A stretch of DNA of 64,000 bases, from NCBI GenBank assembly GCA_024364735.1, contig JAGFNQ010002604.1:742300-806299 (forward strand), read 5' to 3'. The notes beneath the pieces are model-generated. The model was not told the DNA's origin and searched no databases. It saw only the letters and a program-made list of their open reading frames with translations. Source of the DNA: Boesenbergia rotunda (taxonomy: Eukaryota > Streptophyta > Magnoliopsida > Zingiberales > Zingiberaceae). The position numbers were made by a program, and so were the translations under genes. The number at the start of each line of letters is the position of its first letter. Positions within the stretch are counted from its first letter, which is position 1. Shown here piece by piece: positions 53,202 through 63,424 of this stretch.

Positions 53202-54110
53202 ATCTTCCCCTTTTTGATATATGACAACCCAGTTCAAAAGTTAAGATAAAAAAAATATAAAAATAAGAGATAAAGCACAGATAAAGCAATTTTCCTTTAA
53301 GATGTGACAAATTTGAAAAAAAAAAGCTTTTAACTCTCCCCTTTAATTAGTAATCTCCCCCTTTTTAGAACATCTGTAATTTTTTAAAACAATTTTAAAA
53401 TATTTTATAAAGCTCCCCCTTGATTTAAAATTCTTCCCCTGAAGCTTTTGAAAACATGCATTTTCCACCTTAAAGAAAAAGCGTTTGAAAAACTTCTGAG
53501 CAAAAGAAATTCTAAGTGTAAAATGAAAATATTTTTATAAAGAAGATAACGATTTCTTTTAAAAAATATTCATTTTAGGAAAAGGGAAAAAAACTTGATT
53601 TTTAACATTACTTTTCTACTCTCCCTCTTTGCAATATATCAAAAAAAATTATAGTAGACACTCTTTTTGAAAAGATGTTTTGAAAGAAGATTTTGATTAA
53701 GGGAGAAAAAATAAGTATCAGAGCCTATTAGTTTTTCAAAATCATAAGAATATTTTGAAAAAGTTAAGAGACATGTCAAGTGTTAATCATTAAGACAATA
53801 ATCGATAAGTAACAAGTAATAAATTATAAAATACATAAATAAGAATTAAAGCTAAAGAATAGAATTTGAATCACGTTGATATTTCTATTGAGTCCAAGCA
53901 TGATTTAAGTCTAAAAAGTAAATCAAAAAAAAATCAAATCTTAATTCCTTGGGTTCCTATCTAACCCAGTTAGTTACTTACTAACTGTTATAATACAGTA
54001 GCTTTCACTAAGGTTAGTCAACTTAAGTAGTCTTATCAAGTTAGACTTTCTAAGCTTGATTACATAACCTGATTACTATTCAATTGTATCTATCACCCCA
54101 ACTGCATTTG
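53202..54110 (-). other. Element D: 3' noncoding region
   Basis: On the + strand this is pyrimidine-rich at 53208-53225, 53335-53365, 53416-53430 and 53622-53634 (CTCCCCCTTT). These read as purine tracts on the minus strand. The one next to the LTR is the likely priming tract. No coding sequence is seen. It ends at ATTTG, the left duplication of S2. Confidence 0.65.
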
Positions 54111-56339
54111 TGTAACGCCCCAAAATTCCCATTTTTAGTTCTTAAAGTCCTTAGAATTATTTAAAAATAGTTTAGAAATATTCTAGATATTTTTAGGAAT
54201 TTTTAGAATATTTTTATGGAATTTTTCGAGTCCGTTTGGTATTTTAAAAAAAAAAGAGAAAGAAAATAAAAAGGAAAAACCACTTAAGGGCAGCCGGAGT
54301 TCGAACCCGCGACCAGCAGGAAACCAGAAACGCACGCGACCAGCTGGGCTAGGGTATCAAGCACAGCAAAGGAAGGAGAGACCTATATTTAAGGTGTAGT
54401 TAGGTTAATCCGCCCCATAAGTATAAATAGGTAATTAAAGAGAGAAGTTTTATTTTCTCTCCTCTCCAAACCCTCACGCCGACCCCTCCTCTTCTGGGCG
54501 AAACTACACCAAGCCCTAGGGGGCCGGTCAAGGCTCTTCTCCAAGAGATCTTCTAATATTTGGAATCCCCGCGACGAGAGGAACGCGTAGGTGCGAAGAA
54601 TTCTCCGAGATCTCAAGTTTCTTCCGAGTCCTAGACGTCAATCTTGGTTGTAAGTCCAAGATATCAATGTAAGTACTGCTCACCTGCAGTAAGAGGCGGT
54701 TTTTCCGCAAGAATTTCCTTTAAAAGTTTTTAAAAGAGATATTTCCTTTTTGTTTAAGTTTTTGCATGTGATCTTAGTTCATTAGTTGTTGTATGCTTAT
54801 GTATAAGTTTAATCACATACCCTATATGAGTTCAGGGGCTAAGAAAGTTATGAGAAAAGAAAAGAGAAGATAAAGATAAGAAAAGAAAAGGCCAAGGCCT
54901 TAAGAAATCCCCAAAAGTCAAGACTTAGGGATTTTAGCACGCAAGGTGCTCGAGAAAATGCCAAGGCATTTACAGATGAGAAAGAAAAGAAAGAAAAGCT
55001 ATTTTATTTTCTAAGGCCAGTACCCGGCGTCCAAGGGCGTCGTTAAAGAAATCCAGGTGTCCAATTCCAAGGTCTTGGCCCTGGTAGACCAAGGTCTGCT
55101 CTATTAGGATTGGTGGCTCGCTACCCCAACCTTTTAGGGAACGCGCATGAGATGGTACTTACGTCTTCAGTGGATCCAAGTGATTAGTATTTTCAAGTAT
55201 ATGCTTTAGCAAAGTTTCGAAAATTTAAAGAGTTTTCAAAAAGTTAAAGAATAGCTAAAGTTTCAAGTTGAGCCAAGAAAAGTAAATTGAGATTTATTAT
55301 TGCTTGAGTATGCATGTTTTGAGTTATACATGTTCTTAGTTTTCTTTCAAGCATATTAGTATCTCATATGATGTTCAGTTTGATCTAGAAGCATGTTTGC
55401 ATATTTCGAGTTTTTGTGAGCTAGATAGTACTTACTAAGCTTTTTTCTTACTAGTTGCATTTCCTCTTATTGCAGATAAAGGTAAAGGCAAGCAATTCTG
55501 AAGGAAGACAACGAGACGGTGCTGAGTAGAGTGTGTGTGGTGGCTGAGTATGGAGAGATCTTTGGCATGAGACAATTTAGTTATTTAATTCACAATGTTA
55601 TAGTACATTTGAATTTCAAGTTCTTGCTTTATGGAGTTTAGCGAACATTTAAGTTTTGGATAGTTTTACATGTTCAAATGCTTAGAGTAAAGATTCCAAG
55701 TCATTTCATTTAGCTTATATATTCTTATGTTTGCATTGGATGAGTAGAAATGTGAGTAGATGGAGATATTGATACTTTGTTAGAAAATAGACGCATGTGC
55801 CAAGATAGTATCAAATTCTCTTTGAATTAAGTTTTATTGCTTATAAATGTTTAGAAAAGTTGCATCCACATTTTATAATGCTTTAGCAGGGTTATAGAAC
55901 ATGCATTTGGAGTTATGAGTACATAGGAATCAAGATTGGTACAAACTTTAGTGTTAAAGTTCATATATCTTGAATAGTTTATTTTCCTCCGCAAAAGTCC
56001 AAATTTCAAGTTTATGGATTCGTTTTGATTGGCTAAACTCATTTGAAAACTGTCATAGAGTGTAGAAATGGTGTCATGATTCCATATGGCTCGAAATTGT
56101 GACGGCCCGACTTCTTCTCTACCCTCTACTTAAGCCGGGTCGTCGCTTGAGCTTAACCTCAACTTTACCTTACCCTTAGCCTTAGGTTACACCTTCTCCT
56201 TGTCTTATTACGGACCGTTACTCCATTACTACTCCGCTACTTTGAGGCATGGCGGGATGCGGAATTACTTTTTTTTTTCCTACCTTAGACGAACCGTTAC
56301 CTTGTCTACTACTTGGCAAATCATACTATCTCTGGACAG

Positions 56340-56510
56340 GGAAGGACACGCCCAAGGCGTGTTGACTGACACGCCCGTGGCCCCGGCTGTGCTGGCTGAC
56401 ACGCCCGTGGGGCGGATGGGCACGCCCGCGTCTGTCACCGCAGAGGTCTGCCAGTGAACGACACGCCCGGGGCGTGCTGAAGAGCACGCCCGTGCCCGTG
56501 TCCTCCTCTG
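56340..56510. repeat. ACACGCCC/GGCGTG palindromic cluster in S3
   Basis: At least six ACACGCCC or GCACGCCC words, some paired with GGCGTG to make palindromes (CACGCCCAAGGCGTG, CACGCCCGGGGCGTG), are packed in 170 bases. S2 has no such cluster at the matching place; it has the TATCAGTCGACTGATA pair instead. Confidence 0.85.
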
Positions 56511-58091
56511 CTACTGAAGAAAAGAAAATGCAGCGGATAAAACTTAATTCAAAAACTCACAGAACATATAGTTTCAAGCCATACACAGACATAGCACCAT
56601 TTCTATACTCCATACTAGTTTTCTAACCATTTTAGCCAATCAAAACAACTTCTTCAACTTGCAGTTAGGACTTTTACGGAACTTAACCAAACTAACCAAA
56701 CGTATGGAAAATCATAAGTAAACATCTTCAAGTTGTATCAACTTCCTACTCTATGCGGAAATTAAACACATTGGTTCACTCTTTACCATTCAAAACATAA
56801 AACTAAATGTTTCTAAATACCGAAACTCTGCTCATACTCAATCCAACGGATCTTTTTCCCCGGTTCCACCTCCACTGAACATCAATGCAAGTCCTGTCGC
56901 CTCCCAACTTACGCTTTCTCTTTTCCTTTATCTGCAATAGAAGGAAAATGCAACTAATAAGCACAATGCTTAGTAAGTAAATCCCTACTCACAAAATCAT
57001 GATGTCAATACTAAACATGCTCATTTCAAGGAATGATTTAAAACTTTACTTACTTCAAAACTTACACTAAACATGCTTACAACTTGAATCACTTTATCAT
57101 GCTTGTTAATGTATCAATGTACACAACTAACCATGCTTACTACTTGAACTACTTTATCATGCTTGCATTGTAACAAGGTACACATATAATAATTAAACAC
57201 TTTCTCCAAAAAGGAACTACTTGATCATACTTATATACTTGAAAATAATAATCAACTTTCTCTTTAGGCCTTGACGTTGTACCATGGTATCAGTGTACCA
57301 ACTGCGCGCTTTTCTAATAGGTTACGGGGTAGCTAGCCACCGCACCCTATTAGAACTTTACTTTCTAACTTTCGATGGGCCTTACATTTGCCCGGTACAT
57401 GTCTCTTTCTCAAAGTAAAATACTTTTCTTACTTACCATACTTAAACTTATCACTTTACTTGTTTTTGCATATATTTGCATGCTAAAAACCTTTACTTTT
57501 CTCACTTTAACTTTTCATCGAGCACCTTGTGTGCTCCTTAACTCAAATTCACTTTTAGGTCTTTTCATAAGTATGAAAACTCATCATGCTTGGCCTACAT
57601 ACATTCAATACAAACAAATTGAATTTCTAACATGATAAAACATGCAACTTTAATAGCTAAAACATAGAATAGCAAAATTCTCTTCACCATGCTTCTACTT
57701 TTCGAAAACTAGGGTTCTACAATGAGAATTTCGAAACGAAACTACTCCTATTGCAGGTGAGCGATTTACTTACCTCGTTCTTGAAGAAAACTCACAAAAT
57801 ATCTCGAAATTCCTAGTGTAGGGCTCTTTTCCTCTTCCTTTGCAAGAGATCTCCACTCCTTCGCCCTAGGGAAGAAGCCCTAGGCCCTCCACTCAAGAGG
57901 AGGAAGAAGGAGGAAGAAAACCCTTGGTTTTCTCCCTGTTTTCGCAGCCCCCAAGCTCCTGTTTGCGCCGACCCTAATCACCCAAGGCGGGGATAAATCG
58001 CAACTTAAGCGGGGCTTAAATACCTTTTCATGAAAAAGCGTAACTACTCCATAACATTATTTCTCTCCTTTCTTTTCTGTGCTTGATACCC

Positions 58092-58145
58092 TAGCCCAGC
58101 TGGTTCGTTGGCTTCCCTTCCTCCCTATGGTCGCGGGTTCAATCC
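58092..58145 (+). other. tRNA-like Pol III promoter boxes in S3 (partner 54297-54351, minus)
   Basis: TAGCCCAGCTGG (58092-58103) fits the A-box pattern. GGTTCAATCC (58136-58145) fits the B-box pattern about 33 bases later. A T-rich run at 58158-58172 could terminate Pol III. S2 carries the same boxes on the minus strand (A box 54340-54351, B box 54297-54307). A tRNA-derived SINE head captured in the LTR is likely; it is not a complete tRNA. Confidence 0.55.
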
Positions 58146-58311
58146 CCACCCAACCCCTTTTATTTTTTTTTTCCATTTTTATTCCGAAAAATACTAGAAA
58201 ATTTCCTAAAGATCCCTAATAATATAAGAAAATTATAGGGTATTACAGAAATTATAGGTTTGGAGGAGCTGAGAAGCAACTGCCGAAACCTGAGTTTTCT
58301 GATTTCAGGCC

Positions 58312-58346
58312 TATCAGTCGACTGATACAGTATCAGTCGACTGATA
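58312..58346. repeat. Doubled perfect palindrome near S2 3' end
   Basis: TATCAGTCGACTGATA occurs twice (58312-58327, 58331-58346) with CAG between. It lies about 230 bases from the S2 end. Confidence 0.9.
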
Positions 58347-58577
58347 CCTGCAGTTTGAGTTGGGCGAGGCAAGCTTCAATGTTTATCATCTTGCGAGCTT
58401 TTGAGATAGAAGGGTGATATGTTATTATGCATGATTGCTTAAGTTAGAATATAATTGTTAGATGAATTTAAAAGTTTAAAAAAAAAAAAAGATTTCCGCA
58501 TTTTTAGTCATGCAAAACAGTTGAGAAGTAGAGAAAAGTAACGATCCGTCTAAGGTAGAAGAAGGCGGGTCGCTACA

Positions 58578-59065
58578 ATTTGAAACACTAACTTAAAGCA
58601 TTTTGAGTTAAGGCATAGACCTAAGCCTCTCAACCCAGTCTAAGTTATCAAACAAAGTATCCTAATGTGCTTGTGAGATGCTGACTTCTAAATCTATAGG
58701 AACATGCAAACTATGGTTACATCCTAAGCTAAGTCCATAATGAAGGAAATCCCTAGTTTTAAAGGGGGTAATTTTTGAAAAACTAAGTCAAAAAATTAAA
58801 AAAGTTTAAAACAATATGTTTTTTTTAAACTATGATTTTTGAAAAGCAGTTAATAGTTTTAAAAATGATTTTAAAAAGAAATGATAGAAATCCAAAAATA
58901 TATATAAATGAAAACTAATCATATTCTACTGAGCACAATCCTAGCTGCCTTCTTAGTGAACTAAACTTAGACTTAGGTAGTGGTTTAGTGAAGATATCAA
59001 CTAGATTAGATTTTGAATCTATGTGGATAAGTACAATTTCCCCCTGGCTACATGATCCCTAACAA
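58578..59065 (-). pseudogene. Element D: RNase H tail and 3' noncoding start
   Basis: On the minus strand RDHVARGKLYLST begins near 59061 and breaks down into other frames (SSLNHYL). The conserved tail is degenerate. The remaining part is noncoding and matches the A and H 3' regions. The CACTA element J cuts it just upstream of RDHVA. Confidence 0.75.
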
Positions 59066-59600
59066 CACTATAACAAATATGTTTTTTCGCAGCGCGCAAT
59101 AATTGTATCCACAGCGCGCATCGAATGCTGCATAACTCCAAGCTGTAAAAAGGCATAACATTTCGACAACGTTCATCTGTGCACTGCGGATAAGTTGCAT
59201 CCACAGCGCGCGGCTACACGCTGCGGATAAGTGGATCCGCAACACACGAATATACACTACGAAAAATTACATCCGCAGCGAGTGGTTGCGCGCTGCGGAT
59301 ATGTGCATCCGCAAATAAGCGCAGCGCGCGGCCGATATCCCCAGTGTATATTTGTACGCTGCGGATACTAATATATTCCATATAATTATAATCTCACATA
59401 TACACATCTTACACAATTTGATAATACAATAAATATACAACATCACATCTCTCAATTAACAACATCCAAAACTAAAACATTTATATCACAATTAATCATC
59501 AACACCACACTTTACCAAAATAGCATTTCACTTACTAGCAAAAACCATTACAAATTAGTCATAAGTCTAAAATAACTGAGTAGCAAAAAAAATTACAAAC
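59066..59600 (+). mobile_element. Element J: end of a CACTA (En/Spm) DNA transposon
   Basis: It starts CACTATAACAAATATG after CAA (possible 3-bp target duplication). Then come dense short inverted words GCTGCGGAT / ATCCGCAGC and GCAGCGCGC (59085-59372), typical CACTA subterminal repeats that transposase would bind. From 59376 the sequence is AT-rich and noncoding. It is cut at 59600 by element K; the rest of J, including any transposase, must lie beyond the window. Confidence 0.75.
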
Positions 59601-60929
59601 TGTAGGATCGATGCACGTGAGAGGGGGGTGAATCACGTGACTTTTTAAAAAATCAGAGCGCTTTAAAAAGCGTGCACAACGGAAAAGATAAAACACAAAC
59701 GAAAAACCAATACAAACGACACAGGTAGTTTTACTTCGTTCGGAGCCTTCGGCGACTACTACTCGAAGGCCCAGGTCCCTCGGACCTTTCCGTTGGGCAA
59801 TCCACTAAAACTCTCTACCGGTAAACCCCGATAGAGTAGGCGAGTATAAAAGAATTGAAAGTGTGACAACCCCACACTTTCAAGTAATTAAATGCAATAA
59901 AGTATTAAAAAAAATATGCTCTTCTTTTTACCGACGTCCGGAGTAGGTCGACTCTTTCGGGGCAGCAGGACGTCGTCGGCTCGAGGTGAAGCGTTTCCGG
60001 AGCAAGGTGCGAGCGTAGAAGAACTTTGAGGCGTTGGAAGAATTGTTGTCCGAAGTATGGGGTCGAGGGCCCTTTATATAGGGCCTGGGGGCGCCCGGGA
60101 CGTCGGGGGCGCCCCCCCACGTGGCCTCTGATCCGCAGAGCTCTCGGTCGCGTCTGATCCTCTGGATCCGCTTTGACCGGGCCGCCCGGAGCGCTCGGGG
60201 CGCCCGGATTGACCGGGTCAAAGTCCTATCTCCTTGGCTTCGAGGGGTTCGGTTTGAGGTATGCGCATGGGGGCGCCCGCAGAGCAGGGGGTGCCCGGAA
60301 GCACCGGGGCGCCCGGCCCAGCATGTATTCGAACCCTCTTTTGCTTTACCTGTTTTGTATGGCCCTTGGGGGCGCCCGGGACACTCCGGGCGCCCTAATC
60401 AGCTACTACCTCACTCCTTTGAGGCTATCTGAGCTGCAGACACTCCTTCCTTTGGTCCTGCATCCAGGGTTAGTCCAAAACACAATAAAACACAGTGTTA
60501 GATTATACAGCCTTAGCTGTCTTGGTTCTGACTTTGGTCTCCGAAATGGAGTCCTAGGTCGAACCGACGCCTACTGTTCCCTCGACGGGGAACGCGTCCT
60601 CTCCTACTCCTCCAGTGACTTACCTCACTTACCCTTTGTGCAGCTTTACTTGACTTCTTGACCCACCAGGACTTCCTGCCAAGGCTCAACCACCCTGGTC
60701 TTCCTGCCAAGTCTCAACCAACTTGGTCTTCAGCCAGTTGTCAGGTCCCGCGGACCCAACTGGACTTCCCGCCAGGACTCAACCATCCTGGACTTCAGCC
60801 TGGTGTCTGGTCCTAAGTCTTTCAACCCTGCACACTTAGTAAAGAGGTTAAAAATCAACAACCCTAACTTTAACCACTTTGTCATACATCAAAACCCGAG
60901 TTTGACCGTTAGTGCAAACTGCACCAACA
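59601..60929 (-). repeat. 3' LTR of element K (1.33 kb)
   Basis: On the minus strand it starts TGTTGGTGCAG and ends CGATCCTACA. It is GC-rich, with GGGCGCCC and GGCGCC words at 60085-60390 and a TATA box at 60073-60080 (minus). The frames 60121-60661 on the + strand arise from these GC repeats and are not called. Confidence 0.85.
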
Positions 60930-61949
60930 ATCTCCCCCTTTTTGATGTATTGACAACTCAGGTTAAAGTTAGAAAAAAACAGCAGATATGAACTAGCATA
61001 AACATGCAAACAATATAACACAAGCATAGGTATGAAAGTTGCAGCACACAAGACAGCAGAGGTAAATAAGTGTGAAATAAGCATGCTGTTTGCAATTTTC
61101 TAACCCTTTTACCCTACTCTCCCCCTTTGTCATTCATCAAAAAAGATATAAGCATAACAAGTTTAAGGGAGTAGAAATATAGGCTAAGTGTTAGAAAAAA
61201 ACTAGTCTTAAATCTATTAACTTAGCTTTAAAAAAAAATTCTTTCAAAAAAAAATTTTTTTTTTCAGAAAATATAATATCAATCTTAATAAAAAAATATT
61301 TTTAGGGATTAGCTGGAACTCCCTCTCAATCTTTATCAACTTTTATCAAAATTTTCAAATGTGTTTTGTCAAAAATGACATTTTGAAAAAGTATTTTGAC
61401 CTCTGCTCCCCCTGGACCAAGTAATGATTGTGGTCCCTTTTCATGTGTCTAACCCTAGTTACTGACTAACTATCTAAATGATAGTAGTGTTCACTGGGTT
61501 AGTCAAGTCAAGTAATAATGTCTAGCTCAGATTTTAGTGCAAGACTTCTTGACTTGATCACTGTAATGTTGGTATTTTATGCCCAGACTTACTGTGATGC
61601 ACTGACTTAAGCATTCGGAAGTCCAGGCAGTATCCTATGCATCTCACAACCGTTCTATATTTTTACAAACACAAACAAGTTAATCTTAATGTGTTTTGTG
61701 AGATGCGGCTACCTAAATCTATAGATTCATGCAATTCTAGGGGTCAAGCTTAGGCTAAGTCTGCCAGTTTTGAAAATCAAATTTTGAAAGACAATAAAGT
61801 TCTTGAAAAACAAGTTTGAAAAGTCCGTGTTTAAGTTAGATTTTGAAAGACAATAAACTTTTGAAAAACAAGTTTGAAAAATCCATGTTTTTAAACTCAC
61901 AAGCTTAATTAGTTAAACCAAAAGTCAATTTAAGCTTATCAGGTCAGTC
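60930..61949 (-). other. Element K: 3' noncoding region
   Basis: TCTCCCCCTTTTTGAT (60931-60946) is the minus-strand polypurine tract next to the LTR. Further purine tracts on the minus strand lie at 61120-61128 and 61405-61412. No gene is seen. Confidence 0.7.
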
Positions 61950-62430
61950 CTAGTCTATAACACACATTCCTATTAACCTTCTTAAGTTGCTAAATTCAGA
62001 TTCAGGAAGTGGTTTGGTAAATATATCAGCTAGGTTAGACTTAGATTCAACATGGTTAAGTTCAATTTCTCCTTTATTTACATGATCTCTGACAAAATGG
62101 TGTTTGATTTCTATATGTTTGGTCCTAGAGTGGTGGATTGGGTTTTTGGTTAAATTGATTGAACTTAGGTTATCTATAAAAATTTTGACTTGTTTAAAAT
62201 CTAAGTGAAGGTCCTTTAGGGTATGCATCATCCAGAGTAGTTGGGCTACACACTCACCCATAGCTATGTACTCAGCTTCAGTGGTGGATAGGGCAACACA
62301 GTGTTGTTTTCTACTAAACCAACTAACTAGTGAGGGTCCTAGAAGTTGGCATCCACCACTGGTACTTTTTCTGTCTAATTTACAGCCAGCATAGTCTGAG
62401 TCAGAATATCCAATAAGCTCAAACTGGGAT
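61950..62430 (-). pseudogene. Element K: RNase H, shifted from RT
   Basis: The minus-strand frame reads GYSDSDYAGCKLDRKST, then SWFSRKQHCVALSTTEAEYIAMGECVAQLLWMM, DNLSSINL and FTKPLPESEFSNLRR, and stops at 61950. Catalytic D, E and D positions are present. It is joined to RT only across a one-base frameshift near 62427-62440. Confidence 0.85.
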
Positions 62431-63424
62431 TTCTAGGGTACCAAATTCCTAATCTTTCTGTTCCTTTAAGGTACCTAAATATTCTTTTAACTAGGGTTAG
62501 GTGTGACTCTTTAGCACATGTTTGATACCTAGCACACATACTAACTGCAAAAAGAATATCAGGTCGACTTGCAGTTAAGTAAAGTAGGCTTCCTATAGCA
62601 CTTCTATAGTACTTAAGGTCAACAGGTTTGCCTTTTGGGTCACTATCTATAGTTTGATTGGTAGCCATTGGTGTCTTAATCTCTTTTGTATTATCCATTC
62701 CAAATTTTCTAAGTAGTTCTTTTGTGTATTTTTGTTGATAGACAAAGGTACCCTCACTGGTCTGTTTTATTTGTAGCCCTAAAAAGAAAGTTAATTGACC
62801 TACTAAACTCATTTCAAATTCAGTTTCCATTATCGTTGTGAAATCTTGTAAAAAGTCTGAGTTAGTTGAGCCAAATACTATATCATCTACATATACTTGG
62901 GCTACAAAAATATCATTTTTTAGGATTTTAACAAATAGTGTTGGGTTAATTTTGCCTTGGTTAAAACCTTTTGAAACTAAGTAGTTAGACAGTCTTTCAT
63001 ACCAGGCCCTAGGTGCTTGCTTAAGTCCATATAGGGCTTTCTTAAGTCTAAAGACATAGTCAGGGTGTTCTAAGCTTTCAAAACCAGGGGGTTGACCTAC
63101 ATAAACCTCTTCTTTAATTAGGCCATTTAGGAAGGCTGACTTAACATCCATTTGATAAAGCTTAAATCCCTTATGGGCTGCATAACTTAAGAACATTCTA
63201 ATGGATTCAAGTCTAGCTACAGGGGCATAGGTTTCATCATAATCAAGACCTTCTACTTGGCTAAACCCCTTAGCTACTAGCCTAGCCTTATTTCTTACTG
63301 TTTCACCTTGTTCATTAAGTTTATTTCGAAAAACCCATTTGGTCTCAATAAACTTTTTGTTTTTAGGTAAGGGTACTAAATCCCAGACTTGACTACGTTC
63401 AAATTGAGCTAACTCCTCTTGCAT
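62375..63424 (-). CDS. Element K: copia reverse transcriptase
   Basis: 349 codons are counted from the first ATG; in the family this is the middle of pol, not a true start. Motifs in order are WVFRNKLNEQGE, RLVAKGFSQVEG, QMDVKSAFLNG, LYGLKQAPRAW, catalytic YVDD (62881-62896), TFFLGLQIKQT, TPMATNQ, RSAIGSLLYLTASRPDI and RYLKGTERLGIWYPR. After that the frame slips and ends in unrelated residues. It copies element RNA into DNA within particles in family members. Only this one break separates it from RNase H. Confidence 0.9.
   Translation of the reverse strand: MQEELAQFERSQVWDLVPLPKNKKFIETKWVFRNKLNEQGETVRNKARLVAKGFSQVEGLDYDETYAPVARLESIRMFLSYAAHKGFKLYQMDVKSAFLNGLIKEEVYVGQPPGFESLEHPDYVFRLKKALYGLKQAPRAWYERLSNYLVSKGFNQGKINPTLFVKILKNDIFVAQVYVDDIVFGSTNSDFLQDFTTIMETEFEMSLVGQLTFFLGLQIKQTSEGTFVYQQKYTKELLRKFGMDNTKEIKTPMATNQTIDSDPKGKPVDLKYYRSAIGSLLYLTASRPDILFAVSMCARYQTCAKESHLTLVKRIFRYLKGTERLGIWYPRNPSLSLLDILTQTMLAVN

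Larger units (their letters stand above)
56098..58247 (-). repeat. Solo LTR S3, same family as S2, opposite strand
   Basis: It is flanked by a perfect GAAAT duplication (56093-56097, 58248-58252) and is 2150 bases long. Its minus strand begins TGTAATACCC and aligns along most of its length with S2: the tRNA-like box, the TATTTAAG region, GTAAGTA...CTCACCTGCA, the acceptor-like TTGCAG and ATAAAGG, and CATAG..TGTAGAAATGGTG. Together S2 and S3 form an imperfect inverted repeat of about 2 kb. Confidence 0.8.
54111..58577 (+). repeat. Solo LTR S2 (TGTAACGCCCC family), split by S3
   Basis: It starts TGTAACGCCCC and ends GGGTCGCTACA, flanked by a perfect ATTTG duplication (54106-54110, 58578-58582). 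Without S3 it is about 2.3 kb. A TATAAATAGG box is at 54422-54431 with a CT-rich start region just after it. TG...CA ends and the 5-bp duplication fit an LTR of a gypsy-like family, but no coding region confirms this. Confidence 0.75.
50188..59065 (-). mobile_element. Element D: minus-strand SIRE-type copia, 3' end
   Basis: Read on the minus strand, it shows the RNase H tail (59058 downward), 3' noncoding DNA (58578-59018 and 53202-54110), a purine tract near 53203-53215 and an LTR (53201 down to 50188). The bases before its left edge are ATAAC (50183-50187). The rest of D, beyond element J, is not visible. It is interrupted by S1, S2 (with S3) and J. LTR ends and length match element A, so it is probably the same family. 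Confidence 0.8.

Noticed and set aside
54297..54351. A complete tRNA gene on the minus strand in S2
   Set aside because: A and B boxes are recognisable but acceptor and anticodon stems do not close, so only a tRNA-like promoter is called.
60121..60661. Overlapping + strand frames of 103 and 162 codons in the K LTR
   Set aside because: They come from GC-rich GGCGCC repeats; K is on the minus strand and the region is LTR.
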